This document shows, piece by piece, positions 15,601 through 23,803 of a DNA stretch of 56,014 bases; position 1 is the stretch's first letter, and every line of letters begins with the position of its first letter. Under the pieces are notes generated by a model. That model worked only from the letters and a program-made list of their open reading frames with translations. It searched no databases and was not told the origin of the DNA. The translations under genes and the position numbers were made by a program. This DNA comes from a virus: positions 1-56,014 of IMG/VR virus record IMGVR_UViG_3300030102_005174; one strand, 5' to 3'.

Positions 15601-15713
15601 ATTTTTGACTCCTAATTAGTTCTCAAGTAGTCCCTTTCTCTCTAAGGTGCGTGTTTAGCTACTCTGTCGAGAAGGCAACAGGGTTCTTCTAAGGTAAGTC
15701 ATTTAAAAAAAAA

Positions 15714-16004
15714 TTAGCTAGTCCAGTTTATAACGCTATGTCCACGCCCCCTTAAACACGCCACAAGAGGGTTATAGCTTTTAGGCATAAGGTTATAGTA
15801 ATCGTGCCAAAAATCGTTGTAATCTTTTATTTTAACTTTTTCGCTTTCTATTAACTTTTCACACTCAACAGTATCACGAACTATTTCTGCTGGGTTTTTA
15901 CTTGTGCGTGGGTCTACAATAGGTGACCATTGCACAATCTCATTATTAGGTTTTGCACAACTTATTAAAAGCAATGCAATAAATATTATTGGGTTTAGTT
16001 TCAT
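15714..16004 (-). CDS. Small lipoprotein
   Basis: 96 residues. A short basic start, hydrophobic core IIFIALLLISCAK and a lipobox (LISC, Cys16) mark a bacterial lipoprotein. The mature part ends with ACLRGRGHSVIN, a motif shared by a family of small bacterial lipoproteins and phage homologues. It lies in an early-type operon with ssb, so it may work during infection, for example in surface change or exclusion of other phages. That function is inference. Confidence 0.7.
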   Translation of the reverse strand: MKLNPIIFIALLLISCAKPNNEIVQWSPIVDPRTSKNPAEIVRDTVECEKLIESEKVKIKDYNDFWHDYYNLMPKSYNPLVACLRGRGHSVINWTS

Positions 16005-16012
16005 TTTTTCCT

Positions 16013-16228
16013 CTAATTACTTGGGCTTTCATAAATATATTTATTTAAACTTATTTTGCTTATGCGTCTTGCACCACCAAATTTTTTGCTTAAAATATCT
16101 TTATTTTCTATCATGTGATAAACTTTACGTTGGCTACAACTTAACTGTTGAGCAACTTGCTCAACAGTAAGCCATGTATCATTATAGTGCGCATCAATAA
16201 AATCTTCTTCACTAGAATGGTATTTCAT
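16013..16228 (-). CDS. Excisionase-like HTH DNA-binding protein
   Basis: 71 residues. WLTVEQVAQQLSCSQRKVYHMI (about 20-41) is a winged helix-turn-helix of the excisionase/MerR-like HTH_17 type, followed by ARRISKISLNKYI. No integrase is present in the window, so it is more likely a transcription regulator or DNA architecture factor than an excisionase. It overlaps ssb by 17 bases. Confidence 0.8.
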   Translation of the reverse strand: MKYHSSEEDFIDAHYNDTWLTVEQVAQQLSCSQRKVYHMIENKDILSKKFGGARRISKISLNKYIYESPSN

Positions 16229-16619
16229 CGTCTAAATCCCCCTCTTGCGCTGGTTGTTCATCGCTTATGTCTTTAGCCGGCACTTCATCAAAATTATCAT
16301 TATTTTCTTTTTTACTGCCAAAGCCAATTCCTTGCACTTTTATATTTAAACCAATCCTTAATTCACCACTGTCTTTTGCACGATATTCATTGGTAGTAAA
16401 TTCACCGGTAATCATTAATGAAGTACCTTTAGTTAAATATTGTTTAAAATTTTCTGCGCCTTTAGAAAAATAATTGCAGTTAAAAAAGGTGGTGGTTTTA
16501 TTATCACCAAAACCCATATTGTTAGCTATGCTAAAATTTAAAAATTTACCATAATCGTTTTCACGCAATTCAGCATCTTTTGTTAAATTGCCCAACAATG
16601 TTATTGTACAAATACTCAT
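16212..16619 (-). CDS. ssb: Single-stranded DNA-binding protein
   Basis: 135 residues. The OB-fold start (LLGNLTKDAELREND), FFNCNYFSKGAENF, TSLMITGEF and the acidic C-terminal tail ending DDEIPF are typical of SSB. The tail recruits replication and repair partners. It binds ssDNA during replication and recombination. Gene neighbours are exonuclease and putative annealing protein, so the block is a recombination-replication module. ATG preceded by an AGGAGA-type SD (minus strand). Confidence 0.92.
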   Translation of the reverse strand: MSICTITLLGNLTKDAELRENDYGKFLNFSIANNMGFGDNKTTTFFNCNYFSKGAENFKQYLTKGTSLMITGEFTTNEYRAKDSGELRIGLNIKVQGIGFGSKKENNDNFDEVPAKDISDEQPAQEGDLDDEIPF

Positions 16620-16630
16620 ATTTTTTCTCC

Positions 16631-17386
16631 TTATTTTTTTAGTAAGTTTTTGTATTTATCTAACTCAAGCCTTACTTGCAATTCATGCGCTCTTGGTAAT
16701 ATGCCATCGCTAAATATCTTTTGACACAAGTTTTGTATAACTTGCACATCATCATTATCATTCCAAACTTCATTTACTTCGTTAGTAATTTCGGTAAGGG
16801 TTACAAAATTATTGGCATCAGCTATATGTTGTTTAACTAATGCGCTCCACTTGCTTGCATCATCTTTGCTTAACTTGCCATCTATTTTAAGTATAGCTTT
16901 TGGTAATTTACTTTTTATTAATTCAATTACTTTATTATCTTCTTTTGCAAGGTTATCTAATTTGCTACTTTTGTTAGTATCTTTAGGTTGCTCTTTTGGT
17001 TCTTCTTCCATCATTTCAGCGCTGGAATAAACTTCACCATGTAACCCAATAAGTTTAAGTATTACCCTATCTTTTGCTCTTTTTTCTGCCATAGCAAAAC
17101 AATAAGGGTTAAAATTATTTTTTGGGCTGGCTTCACCTATTGACCATTCTTCAACATTACCCATTTTACCCTTTACACAAACAACTGCTATTTGGTTTTT
17201 ACTGTCTGCCTCTATTATTTGTGGCATATCAAAAACAATTTTTTTATGTGTAGCAATTTTTTCTAAAGCCATATGTTTTATAATATATTGGTTAGATTGT
17301 TTATGTTGCCAAATATGAGTTTGGTCATAAATATTTAATTCTTGTAAAATTTCTTTTACTATTTTGGGTGCATTAAGTTTTGCCAT
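16631..17386 (-). CDS. Putative ssDNA annealing/recombination protein
   Basis: 251 residues. The central WSIGEASPKNN, FAMAEKRAKDRVILKLIGLHG and EVYSS pattern occurs in phage proteins that sit beside YqaJ exonucleases and SSB, and resembles the ssDNA annealing (Rad52-like) group. The C-terminal part is acidic and helical. By place it should be the annealing partner of the exonuclease. I cannot assign a named family with certainty, so the function is partly inferred from neighbours. Confidence 0.5.
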   Translation of the reverse strand: MAKLNAPKIVKEILQELNIYDQTHIWQHKQSNQYIIKHMALEKIATHKKIVFDMPQIIEADSKNQIAVVCVKGKMGNVEEWSIGEASPKNNFNPYCFAMAEKRAKDRVILKLIGLHGEVYSSAEMMEEEPKEQPKDTNKSSKLDNLAKEDNKVIELIKSKLPKAILKIDGKLSKDDASKWSALVKQHIADANNFVTLTEITNEVNEVWNDNDDVQVIQNLCQKIFSDGILPRAHELQVRLELDKYKNLLKK

Positions 17387-18396
17387 TATTTTATCTCCTT
17401 AACTGTAAAACTGGTTTGCGTTCTTGCTTTAACTGTATATTCAGATACTTCTGTGGTACTTTGTTTTATTAAATGTTTTTTGTTTAAACCGTTATCAAAT
17501 ACATTACATTCTATAAAAGAATTATCGGCTATTTCTGCTTGCAATAAATTTTTGCATTCAGCTAAATTTTTAGTTGCATCTTTGTGGTTTCGTTTTGCAT
17601 GAACAAAATTAGAAACTAATGTTGTAAACTTGTTGTCTTGCGTTCTGTCAACTGTTTCACCATTTTGGTTAGGATATAATGATTTAAGTGTGTTAGTGGT
17701 GCTGGTGGTACTGTCAGCGTTATATGGACATTGTCTGCCACTGTTCAAATAATCCCAAAATAAAAAACTGTTATTCCTTATAAGATTTACTGTTGGCTGA
17801 TGTAATTCATAACAGTATGTATAGGTAGTATTGCCATTGACCAACGCAGTTAAAACGCCCCAACTATATCCCAAAACATACATATAATGTTGAAGTTGTA
17901 TTATATATTGAACTGGTGGTTCGTTTTCTGTCCATTGTTGTTTATGTATTAATCCATCAACATTTTTTATTTCAAAAACACCATGACCCTCTTGTTCCTT
18001 GCCAAGTTTGTCATTTACAAATTTTGATGGATAAGCCAAAACTGCATCCGGTGTTGCGCCTAATTTACTTTCTTCCAAAGTATAATATGTGTCATTACTT
18101 ACCCAAACATCTTCGAGTAAATTATATCCCATATCTTCAGCAACACCATCTCTTATTGCGCTTTCTAATCTACGCCCCCAAACCATACGGTTGTTATCTT
18201 TAAAATTATCATCTATTAAACCGGACTTTTCATGCCAAAGTGTAAATGGACTTTTAAAACTGCTTTTTTCCATTAACACAGGGCTATCAGTTCCACTCGT
18301 GTATTTTTTTCTTAAATCTTTCCATTCCGAACTGCCATGCTTTACATCTTTGTGTACTTTCGCTTGTATAGTCGGATATTTATCAACTATTTTCAT
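17386..18396 (-). CDS. YqaJ-type viral exonuclease
   Basis: 336 residues. Motifs along the chain: GSSEWKDLRKKYTSGTDS (recognition start), WGRRLESAIRDG, LGATPDAVL (metal-binding Asp), GVFEIKNVDG (Glu-X-Lys) and QLQHYMYVLG, all of the YqaJ/lambda Exo PD-(D/E)XK family. It degrades one strand of dsDNA ends to feed an annealing protein. First gene of the minus operon, next to the divergent promoter region at 18427-18460. Confidence 0.88.
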   Translation of the reverse strand: MKIVDKYPTIQAKVHKDVKHGSSEWKDLRKKYTSGTDSPVLMEKSSFKSPFTLWHEKSGLIDDNFKDNNRMVWGRRLESAIRDGVAEDMGYNLLEDVWVSNDTYYTLEESKLGATPDAVLAYPSKFVNDKLGKEQEGHGVFEIKNVDGLIHKQQWTENEPPVQYIIQLQHYMYVLGYSWGVLTALVNGNTTYTYCYELHQPTVNLIRNNSFLFWDYLNSGRQCPYNADSTTSTTNTLKSLYPNQNGETVDRTQDNKFTTLVSNFVHAKRNHKDATKNLAECKNLLQAEIADNSFIECNVFDNGLNKKHLIKQSTTEVSEYTVKARTQTSFTVKEIK

Positions 18397-18426
18397 AATG
18401 TTCTTTCTTTAATTAAGTTTAAGTTA

Positions 18427-18460
18427 TTGCTTATGTAACATCGCTGTGTTAATAATGCAA
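18427..18460. promoter_or_regulatory. Overlapping divergent promoters between exonuclease and rusA
   Basis: Plus strand: TTGCTT (18427-18432), 17-base spacer, TAATAA (18450-18455). Minus strand: TTGCAT (18455-18460), 17-base spacer, TACATA (18432-18437). The two overlap almost fully and face opposite ways. A half copy of the shared dyad (TAGTGCCAACGG, 18468-18479) lies just after the plus -10, so a regulator could control one or both. Confidence 0.6.
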
Positions 18461-18497
18461 GTCATTTTAGTGCCAACGGTATGAAAGAATATGCAAA

Positions 18498-18959
18498 ATG
18501 AAGCAAAATATAACAGATATTAAGAAAGATAAAAATAGTGTTGTTTTCAGCATTTGGGAAAATCCAGTGCCAAAAGGCAGACCAAGAAGTACGGTTAGAA
18601 ACAATAAAATAAATGTTTTTACAGATACAAAAACAAGACAGTATGAATTTAGGTCAAAGTTATGGTTGGTTAGGGCTGTGGGTTTTACTCAATTTGAAGG
18701 CGCATTAAAAGTAACAGCACATTTTTATATAAAACCACCAAAAAAGTATAAAAAAGACGATATTGAAAATGAAAAATACTTTCCAAAAACTAGACCAGAT
18801 TTAGATAATTATGTAAAAGCATTATTAGATATTTGTAATGGAATAATTTTTAAAGATGATGCTCAAGTTGTTGAGTTAGAAACTTGTAAAAAATATTCAA
18901 ACCAACCAAAAACATTTGTAAAAGTAGAGGTATTAAATGCAAAGGAAAAAACTAAATAA
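18498..18959 (+). CDS. rusA: RusA-type Holliday junction resolvase
   Basis: 153 residues. NPVPKGRPRS near the N-terminus, then RPDLDNYVKALLD and GIIFKDDAQVVEL, are the RusA motifs; the Asp residues bind magnesium. The enzyme cuts four-way DNA junctions from recombination or replication before packaging. First gene of the plus replication operon. ATG chosen at 18498; no strong SD is seen, so translation may be leader-poor. Confidence 0.92.
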   Translation: MKQNITDIKKDKNSVVFSIWENPVPKGRPRSTVRNNKINVFTDTKTRQYEFRSKLWLVRAVGFTQFEGALKVTAHFYIKPPKKYKKDDIENEKYFPKTRPDLDNYVKALLDICNGIIFKDDAQVVELETCKKYSNQPKTFVKVEVLNAKEKTK

Positions 18960-19266
18960 CAGAAGGCAAACAGAAACATTTTCAGTAAAAAATAATTACA
19001 CCAAACTTTATTGCAGTATTAGTCGTGATTCTGAAAATAAAATTAAAGAAGTTTTTTATACCGGCAGAGGTAAGGGTGGCAGTGATATGGACACATTACT
19101 TTATGATATTGGTGTTTTAATAAGTTTAGCTTTGCAAAATAACATTGAAATCGATCATTTGCTTAAAAGTTTATGTAAAAATGAAGATGGCACATACGCA
19201 TCTCCAATAGGGCTTGGACTTGAAAAAGCAAACAAAATTCAGAAAGAAGAGAGTTTACAAACATAA
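18937..19266 (+). CDS. TSCPD-domain protein
   Basis: 109 residues overlapping rusA by 23 bases. YTKLYCSISRDSENKIKEVF, then GKGGSDMDTLLYDIGVLISLAL, resemble the TSCPD domain that is normally found at the C-terminus of class II ribonucleotide reductases (NrdJ) or alone in phages. The protein has no reductase catalytic region. It may act on nucleotide metabolism or replication; the role of stand-alone copies is not known to me. Confidence 0.6.
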   Translation: MQRKKLNNRRQTETFSVKNNYTKLYCSISRDSENKIKEVFYTGRGKGGSDMDTLLYDIGVLISLALQNNIEIDHLLKSLCKNEDGTYASPIGLGLEKANKIQKEESLQT

Positions 19267-19306
19267 AAAGATAGATTACTAACCCCAAAACCCAATGGAG
19301 AATGAA

Positions 19307-19987
19307 ATGGAAAATAATTATAAAGCATATATGCCACTATGGGTTGGCGATTATATTTCTGATACCCAACATTTATCAACTTTAGAACATGGTATTTATT
19401 TATTGTTATTAATGCACTATTGGCGCAATGGCGCATTAACAAATGATAAAAGTAAATTAATGCGTATAACTAGAGTTTCTAGATACAAAATAATTCACAA
19501 TGTTTTGCATGAGTTCTTTCACTTAAAAGACAATAAATGGTGGAATTCTAGGCTTGAAAAAGAAATATTAAGAATACAAATTCATAAGGAAAAGCGTGTT
19601 AATTCTGCAAAAATTGCAAGCAAAGCACGGTGGGATAAAGAGAAACAAAAGAATATGCAAAGCGTAACCGTAACGCATAACGATTCGAATGCCACTCATA
19701 ATCATAACCATAATCAGAAAGAAGAATATATATTCTATGGTAATACGGTAAGAATAAATGAAGCTACATTAAAACAATTTTTAAAAGAAAATAAAAACCA
19801 TACAAGTCAAAGTATTATTGCAGAAATTAAAACTTGTGATGAATTTTATACTGCAAAATTAATGGATGGTAATTTAAAAGAAGATTATCCATATGGGCAA
19901 GAAGCATTTTTTAAATTAAAGGAGTGGATTAAAAAATCTAATAAAGCACCGGTTACAAAGACTCAAAGTATAAGGAGTGCAATATAA
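19307..19987 (+). CDS. DUF1376 replication-associated protein
   Basis: 226 residues from ATG 19307, which follows GGAG at good spacing; an ATG at 19295 lies before that SD. Residues 5-70 (AYMPLWVGDYISDTQHLSTLEHGIYLLLL and YWRNG) are the DUF1376 winged-helix signature. Such proteins are found before the helicase in many phages and may act as replication initiators or helicase loaders. The C-terminal half is basic, with HNHNHN-type repeats, and is not conserved. Confidence 0.8.
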   Translation: MENNYKAYMPLWVGDYISDTQHLSTLEHGIYLLLLMHYWRNGALTNDKSKLMRITRVSRYKIIHNVLHEFFHLKDNKWWNSRLEKEILRIQIHKEKRVNSAKIASKARWDKEKQKNMQSVTVTHNDSNATHNHNHNQKEEYIFYGNTVRINEATLKQFLKENKNHTSQSIIAEIKTCDEFYTAKLMDGNLKEDYPYGQEAFFKLKEWIKKSNKAPVTKTQSIRSAI

Positions 19988-21813
19988 TGGATAGCGTTAA
20001 ATTTGAAAATGAAACTGGTATTAAATTAAACAATTATAATGTTGGTAATCAAAAGATTGTTTGTCCACGATGTAAAGGGCAAGGGGGGCAAGGTTTTGAG
20101 GGCAAAACATTATCAGTAACTGTCGAGAATAATGGCATTATATGGTATTGTAATCGCCAAAATAAATGTGGTTTCACTGGTCGTTATAATACAGATGAGA
20201 ATTGGCGTGATTACAGGACATTTAATAAAGTTAAAAAAGTATATAAAAAACCAAAAGATAATATTAAAAATATTGATGGCAACGCTTTATTAAAAAAGTT
20301 TTTCAGTGATAGAAAAATCAGTGAAACAACATTACAGGAATGGAATGTTGGTTACAAGGTAGGTAAAAATAATTCAGTAAACATTGCATTTAGGTATAAA
20401 GATGCAACCAATAATTTAATAAATGTAAAATATAGAAACACTGATAAAAAATTATTTTATCAAGAAGCAAACTGCGAGCAAATATTTTATGGGTTGCATA
20501 TGCTGGAAAAAACCGAAAAACAAGATGTTTTGTATATTGTTGAGGGCGAGGTTGATGCACTCTCAATGTGGGAAGCCGGTTTTAGAAATGTGCTGTCAAT
20601 ACCAAGTGGTGGCATAAGTTTAAAGAGTGTTGGTAATTTAGAAAAAGATGCAGATAAATTTAATTTTCTTTTACACAGCGATGAACTGTTAAGTAAATGT
20701 GAAAAGTTTGTTTTAGCTTGCGATTATGATGAAGTGGGCAAAGCAACAATGCAAGAATTAAGCAGACGTTTGGGGCGTGAAAAATGTTTTAGGGTTACAT
20801 TTCCGGCAAAAGAAAATGGAAGTTTTTACAAAGATGCAAACGAAGTTTTAATTAATTTAGGCAAAGAAGTTTTGTTTAATTGTGTTGAAAACGCAGAACC
20901 ATTTCCAATATTTGATGTTCACTCTGTAAACGATTATGCAGATGAGGTTTTTAAACTATATAATGGCGAAGTTGAACCACCATTTAGCACCGGTTTTGAA
21001 AATTTAGATGAATATATGAAAGTTAAGTTAGGTGATATCAGTGTTGTAACCGGTATCCCAAACAGTGGTAAATCTGAAATGGTTGATGCAATTATTCTTA
21101 ACATGGCGAGGTTACATGGTTGGAAATTTGGAATGTGCAGTTTTGAAAATCCACCAAAGTATCATATTGCAAAGTTACTTGAGAAACATATTGGCGCACC
21201 TTTTTTTGGTGGAAGTTCTTACAGCAACAAAATAAGCAAAATAGAATTAAATAAAGGTTTAGAATATTTAAACGATAAAATACATTTTGTTAGAGCAGAT
21301 AATCCGGATGAGAGACCACCAAATATTGATTGGATAATCGACAAGGCAAAAGTGTTGGTTAGAAGGTTTGGCATTAAAGGTTTTGTTATTGATCCATATA
21401 ATGAAATTGAAAGCACAAGACCTACAAATATGATGGAAACTGAGTTCATAAGTATGGTTTTAAGTAAAATAAAAAGATTTGCACAAACTTATGAATGCCA
21501 TGTCTGGATTGTGGCGCATCCTAGAAAAATGAACAGCATTGATGGTAAAGTTCCAATACCGGCATTATATGATATTGCATCATCTGCGCATTGGGCAAAC
21601 AAAGCTGATTTGGGTTGGTGTTTAAGCAGAGATAGAAATAATCCTAGCCAGCCGGTTGAACTTCATGTACTTAAAGTTAGATGGAAAGAATGTGGAATGG
21701 CTGGAAATATTGCATATTTTACTTGGGACAGATGGAGTGGCAGATATAAAGGGTTAGCCAATGTCAAAGAAGAAGAAACAGAAAACAACCCAAGAACCAA
21801 TTATTACACCTAA
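19987..21813 (+). CDS. Primase-helicase (T7 gp4-like)
   Basis: 608 residues. A zinc-ribbon (CPRCKG and CGFTG) at 18-57, a TOPRIM core VEGEVDAL near 185 with LACDYDEVGK further on, and a DnaB-like helicase domain with Walker A GIPNSGKSE near 357 and later FVIDPYNEIE and VAHPRKM. It should lay primers and unwind DNA at the fork. One-base overlap with the DUF1376 gene. No DNA polymerase is seen, so the fork probably uses host Pol III. Confidence 0.92.
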   Translation: MDSVKFENETGIKLNNYNVGNQKIVCPRCKGQGGQGFEGKTLSVTVENNGIIWYCNRQNKCGFTGRYNTDENWRDYRTFNKVKKVYKKPKDNIKNIDGNALLKKFFSDRKISETTLQEWNVGYKVGKNNSVNIAFRYKDATNNLINVKYRNTDKKLFYQEANCEQIFYGLHMLEKTEKQDVLYIVEGEVDALSMWEAGFRNVLSIPSGGISLKSVGNLEKDADKFNFLLHSDELLSKCEKFVLACDYDEVGKATMQELSRRLGREKCFRVTFPAKENGSFYKDANEVLINLGKEVLFNCVENAEPFPIFDVHSVNDYADEVFKLYNGEVEPPFSTGFENLDEYMKVKLGDISVVTGIPNSGKSEMVDAIILNMARLHGWKFGMCSFENPPKYHIAKLLEKHIGAPFFGGSSYSNKISKIELNKGLEYLNDKIHFVRADNPDERPPNIDWIIDKAKVLVRRFGIKGFVIDPYNEIESTRPTNMMETEFISMVLSKIKRFAQTYECHVWIVAHPRKMNSIDGKVPIPALYDIASSAHWANKADLGWCLSRDRNNPSQPVELHVLKVRWKECGMAGNIAYFTWDRWSGRYKGLANVKEEETENNPRTNYYT

Positions 21814-22258
21814 TAAATGGCAAAGCCAACACCATGAATATGAAATATCTAATGCAAGGAGCAAACGAAGATTATACAGGGTTACAAACCAAACACCACT
21901 TGATTATTTGTACAAAAGAAAAAGTATTGATGATAGCCAATATCAAGCCGGCAATGAAATACATAAATTTTTTCAAATTGCAAACATACAAAAATTAAAA
22001 GCTGTTGATTATTCTAGAAATAAAAATTATGGCACAACAAAAGACGATTTAACAAGTTCACAAATACACGCTAGAAAAAAATTAAAAGAAGTAATACAAA
22101 AACTTGGCAGAGTAGGTTCTAAAATTGCTTTAGATGTATGTTGTTATGAAAATACTGTTAAAGATGTAAGTATTAAAATATCGAAAAATGAAAAATATGT
22201 AATGGAGCGTTTAAGAGAAGCGCTTGATGATTATGCTATTTTTATGGGTATTAAATAA
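21761..22258 (+). CDS. Unknown phage protein (DUF6456-like?)
   Basis: 165 residues overlapping the primase-helicase gene by 53 bases. A basic start (SKKKKQKTTQ), then SNARSKRRLYRVTNQTPLDYL and DDSQYQAGNEIHKF, then a helical C-terminus. The PLDYL then QYQAG pattern resembles DUF6456 phage proteins, but I am not sure. It ends the replication operon before a terminator. Confidence 0.55.
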   Translation: MSKKKKQKTTQEPIITPNKWQSQHHEYEISNARSKRRLYRVTNQTPLDYLYKRKSIDDSQYQAGNEIHKFFQIANIQKLKAVDYSRNKNYGTTKDDLTSSQIHARKKLKEVIQKLGRVGSKIALDVCCYENTVKDVSIKISKNEKYVMERLREALDDYAIFMGIK

Positions 22259-22260
22259 AA

Positions 22261-22284
22261 AAGGGGCTACTGACATAGCCCCTT
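22261..22284. terminator. Bidirectional terminator between convergent genes
   Basis: AAGGGGCTA (22261-22269) pairs with TAGCCCCTT (22276-22284), 9 bp, 6-base loop, with A run before and short T run after. It separates the plus replication operon from the minus HTH gene. Confidence 0.8.
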
Positions 22285-22320
22285 TCCTCATGAAAAAGAA
22301 GTAAAAACATTTATATCATA

Positions 22321-22584
22321 TTATTTTTCTAAAATCAACTCTATATGTCTTTTAATATCAATACTGCCATTTAAACCTAGCTGTCTCCTTTCATTTAGTA
22401 ACGCTAATATTAAAGGCATCTCCGGTGGTATAGCACGGCTACCGGCTATCCATCTCCTAACTGTAGATTCATTTCTTCCCAGCAACTTACTTAACTTACG
22501 TTGCGAACCCCAGCCAAAAACATTTTCAATACTTTTCTTAAATTCCTTTGGGTTTAAATCCATTTCATCACCTATTCTTTTCAT
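22321..22584 (-). CDS. Cro/XRE-like HTH regulator
   Basis: 87 residues. GSQRKLSKLLGRNESTVRRWI (about 28-48) is a helix-turn-helix of the lambda-repressor-like type, followed by GSRAIPPEMPLILALL. No dimerisation or cleavage domain is present, so it is Cro-like. Its own promoter contains one copy of the 17-bp dyad (22595-22611) that recurs in five other promoters, so it is the best candidate to bind that site and regulate itself and the others. That link is inference from geometry. Confidence 0.8.
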   Translation of the reverse strand: MKRIGDEMDLNPKEFKKSIENVFGWGSQRKLSKLLGRNESTVRRWIAGSRAIPPEMPLILALLNERRQLGLNGSIDIKRHIELILEK

Positions 22585-22590
22585 AAATGC

Positions 22591-22619
22591 AATGTAGTGC
22601 CAAATGCACTAAAAAGCAA
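22591..22619 (-). promoter_or_regulatory. Promoter with 17-bp dyad operator (copy 2)
   Basis: Minus strand: TTGCTT (22614-22619), 17-base spacer, TACATT (22591-22596). Dyad TAGTGCCAAATGCACTA at 22595-22611, one arm imperfect. It drives the HTH regulator gene, suggesting autoregulation. Confidence 0.75.
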
Positions 22620-22621
22620 TC

Positions 22622-22646
22622 AAAAAGGGGCATTACACCCCTTTTT
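22622..22646 (-). terminator. Terminator after the DUF932 gene
   Basis: AAAAAGGGG (22622-22630) pairs with CCCCTTTTT (22638-22646) around a 7-base loop. Read on the minus strand it ends with a T run, right after the DUF932 stop at 22660. The A/T runs on both sides make it usable in both directions. Confidence 0.75.
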
Positions 22647-22659
22647 TTATTTTTATTTG

Positions 22660-23757
22660 TTAAGCTACGTCTTGTAAAACTTTCCATTCATTGGGTTGTA
22701 AATCAAGTATTTTACCCCCAATTCTTTCAAGCTCAGTAGCTCTTTCATAGGTGTCGGCTTTTTTACTATAATCGGTAACTGCATTTAATAAACCCCATGC
22801 AGTTACATCACCACCTTTAATCAAAGATGTTAAAATGCCTTCTTGCTCATTTTCAGCAAGCCCATATTGTTTAGCCAAAACTTTAATAGTTTCGTTTGGA
22901 GCATTCATTTCTGAACTGTCTGCAAGGCTACGCATTTTATCAACATTATTTAAAAACAAAGTTTCGTTTGCAGTGTTTTTAACAATATCTCTAATTGCCA
23001 ATTTAAGCGTATGTGCATCTGCTTCAAGTGTTTCGGTGCTTAACAAATCATAGCTTTCACTCAATTTAGTTCCAACATGAGTTTTGCGAGTTTTGCCATC
23101 TTGAACAACCAAACCATTATCGCAAACAAGTCTATAAACCAACATACTTACTTCAACTGCACCAAATCCAACTTCAGAATTTCTAATAAGCAAACCGGAT
23201 TGTACAACATCACCCTTTTTAACAATGGCTGATATTTGTGGTAAAACAGCTTTTATGTACATATTTTTGTCGGTTAAACTACAGCTTTTAATCTGAATGT
23301 TTGGCATCTCCAAAAGAGTTGGTAATGCGCCCTCTGCGATAAGTTCGTTATCGATACGCTTGTATTTATCACTTAAGAAAGCCCTACAAGTATATTTTTC
23401 TAAATTATTTTGTTTATCTTGACCATCGTCAAACAAACGCAACATTCTTGGTTTTGGGTTTTTCTCAAACCAATGATTAATATTTTCTTTTAATAATGAT
23501 TGGTTGTCCTCAAAACGCATTTTATCATAATATCTTTTGGGGATATCTAAATGTGTTGCAATTTGCGTATGCGCAACATCACTAATATCAAGTTGAGAAT
23601 TTGGCATCTCATTTGAGTTAATACCAAATGCCAAATCATTTCGTGTTGTTGATTTTTCCAAAGTCAATTTATTTGTAGATAATACAATATCTTTTTTCTT
23701 GGCTTTGTTTTCTTCTAGCTTTTTAGCTAATTCAATTAAATTTATATCTTGTTTCAT
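22660..23757 (-). CDS. DUF932 phage/plasmid protein
   Basis: 365 residues. The block AHTQIATHLDIPKRYYDKM, then RAFLSDKYKRIDNELIAEG, SGLLIRNSEVGFGAVEVSM and RLVCDNGLVV are typical of the DUF932 family, widespread in phages and plasmids with unknown role, possibly DNA binding. It follows the 80-residue gene with a strong hairpin between. SD (AAAGGA) precedes the ATG. Confidence 0.85.
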   Translation of the reverse strand: MKQDINLIELAKKLEENKAKKKDIVLSTNKLTLEKSTTRNDLAFGINSNEMPNSQLDISDVAHTQIATHLDIPKRYYDKMRFEDNQSLLKENINHWFEKNPKPRMLRLFDDGQDKQNNLEKYTCRAFLSDKYKRIDNELIAEGALPTLLEMPNIQIKSCSLTDKNMYIKAVLPQISAIVKKGDVVQSGLLIRNSEVGFGAVEVSMLVYRLVCDNGLVVQDGKTRKTHVGTKLSESYDLLSTETLEADAHTLKLAIRDIVKNTANETLFLNNVDKMRSLADSSEMNAPNETIKVLAKQYGLAENEQEGILTSLIKGGDVTAWGLLNAVTDYSKKADTYERATELERIGGKILDLQPNEWKVLQDVA

Positions 23758-23770
23758 AATTTTCCTTTCT

Positions 23771-23790
23771 GCCCCAGCTTTCGCTGGGGC
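23771..23790 (-). promoter_or_regulatory. GC-rich hairpin before the DUF932 gene
   Basis: GCCCCAGC (23771-23778) and GCTGGGGC (23783-23790), 8 bp, 4-base loop, in very AT-rich surroundings. On the minus transcript it lies just upstream of the SD of the DUF932 gene and no U run follows, so mRNA stabilisation or processing is more likely than termination. A T-rich run on the plus side could allow termination of plus-strand transcripts. Confidence 0.6.
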
Positions 23791-23803
23791 TTATTTTAAG
23801 TTA

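Noticed and set aside
15601-15713. Possible tRNA or small RNA in the 113-base gap
   Set aside because: Short inverted words such as CTGT/ACAG exist, but no T-loop GTTCRA or cloverleaf fits on either strand. It holds the SD of the 191-residue gene and nothing else certain.
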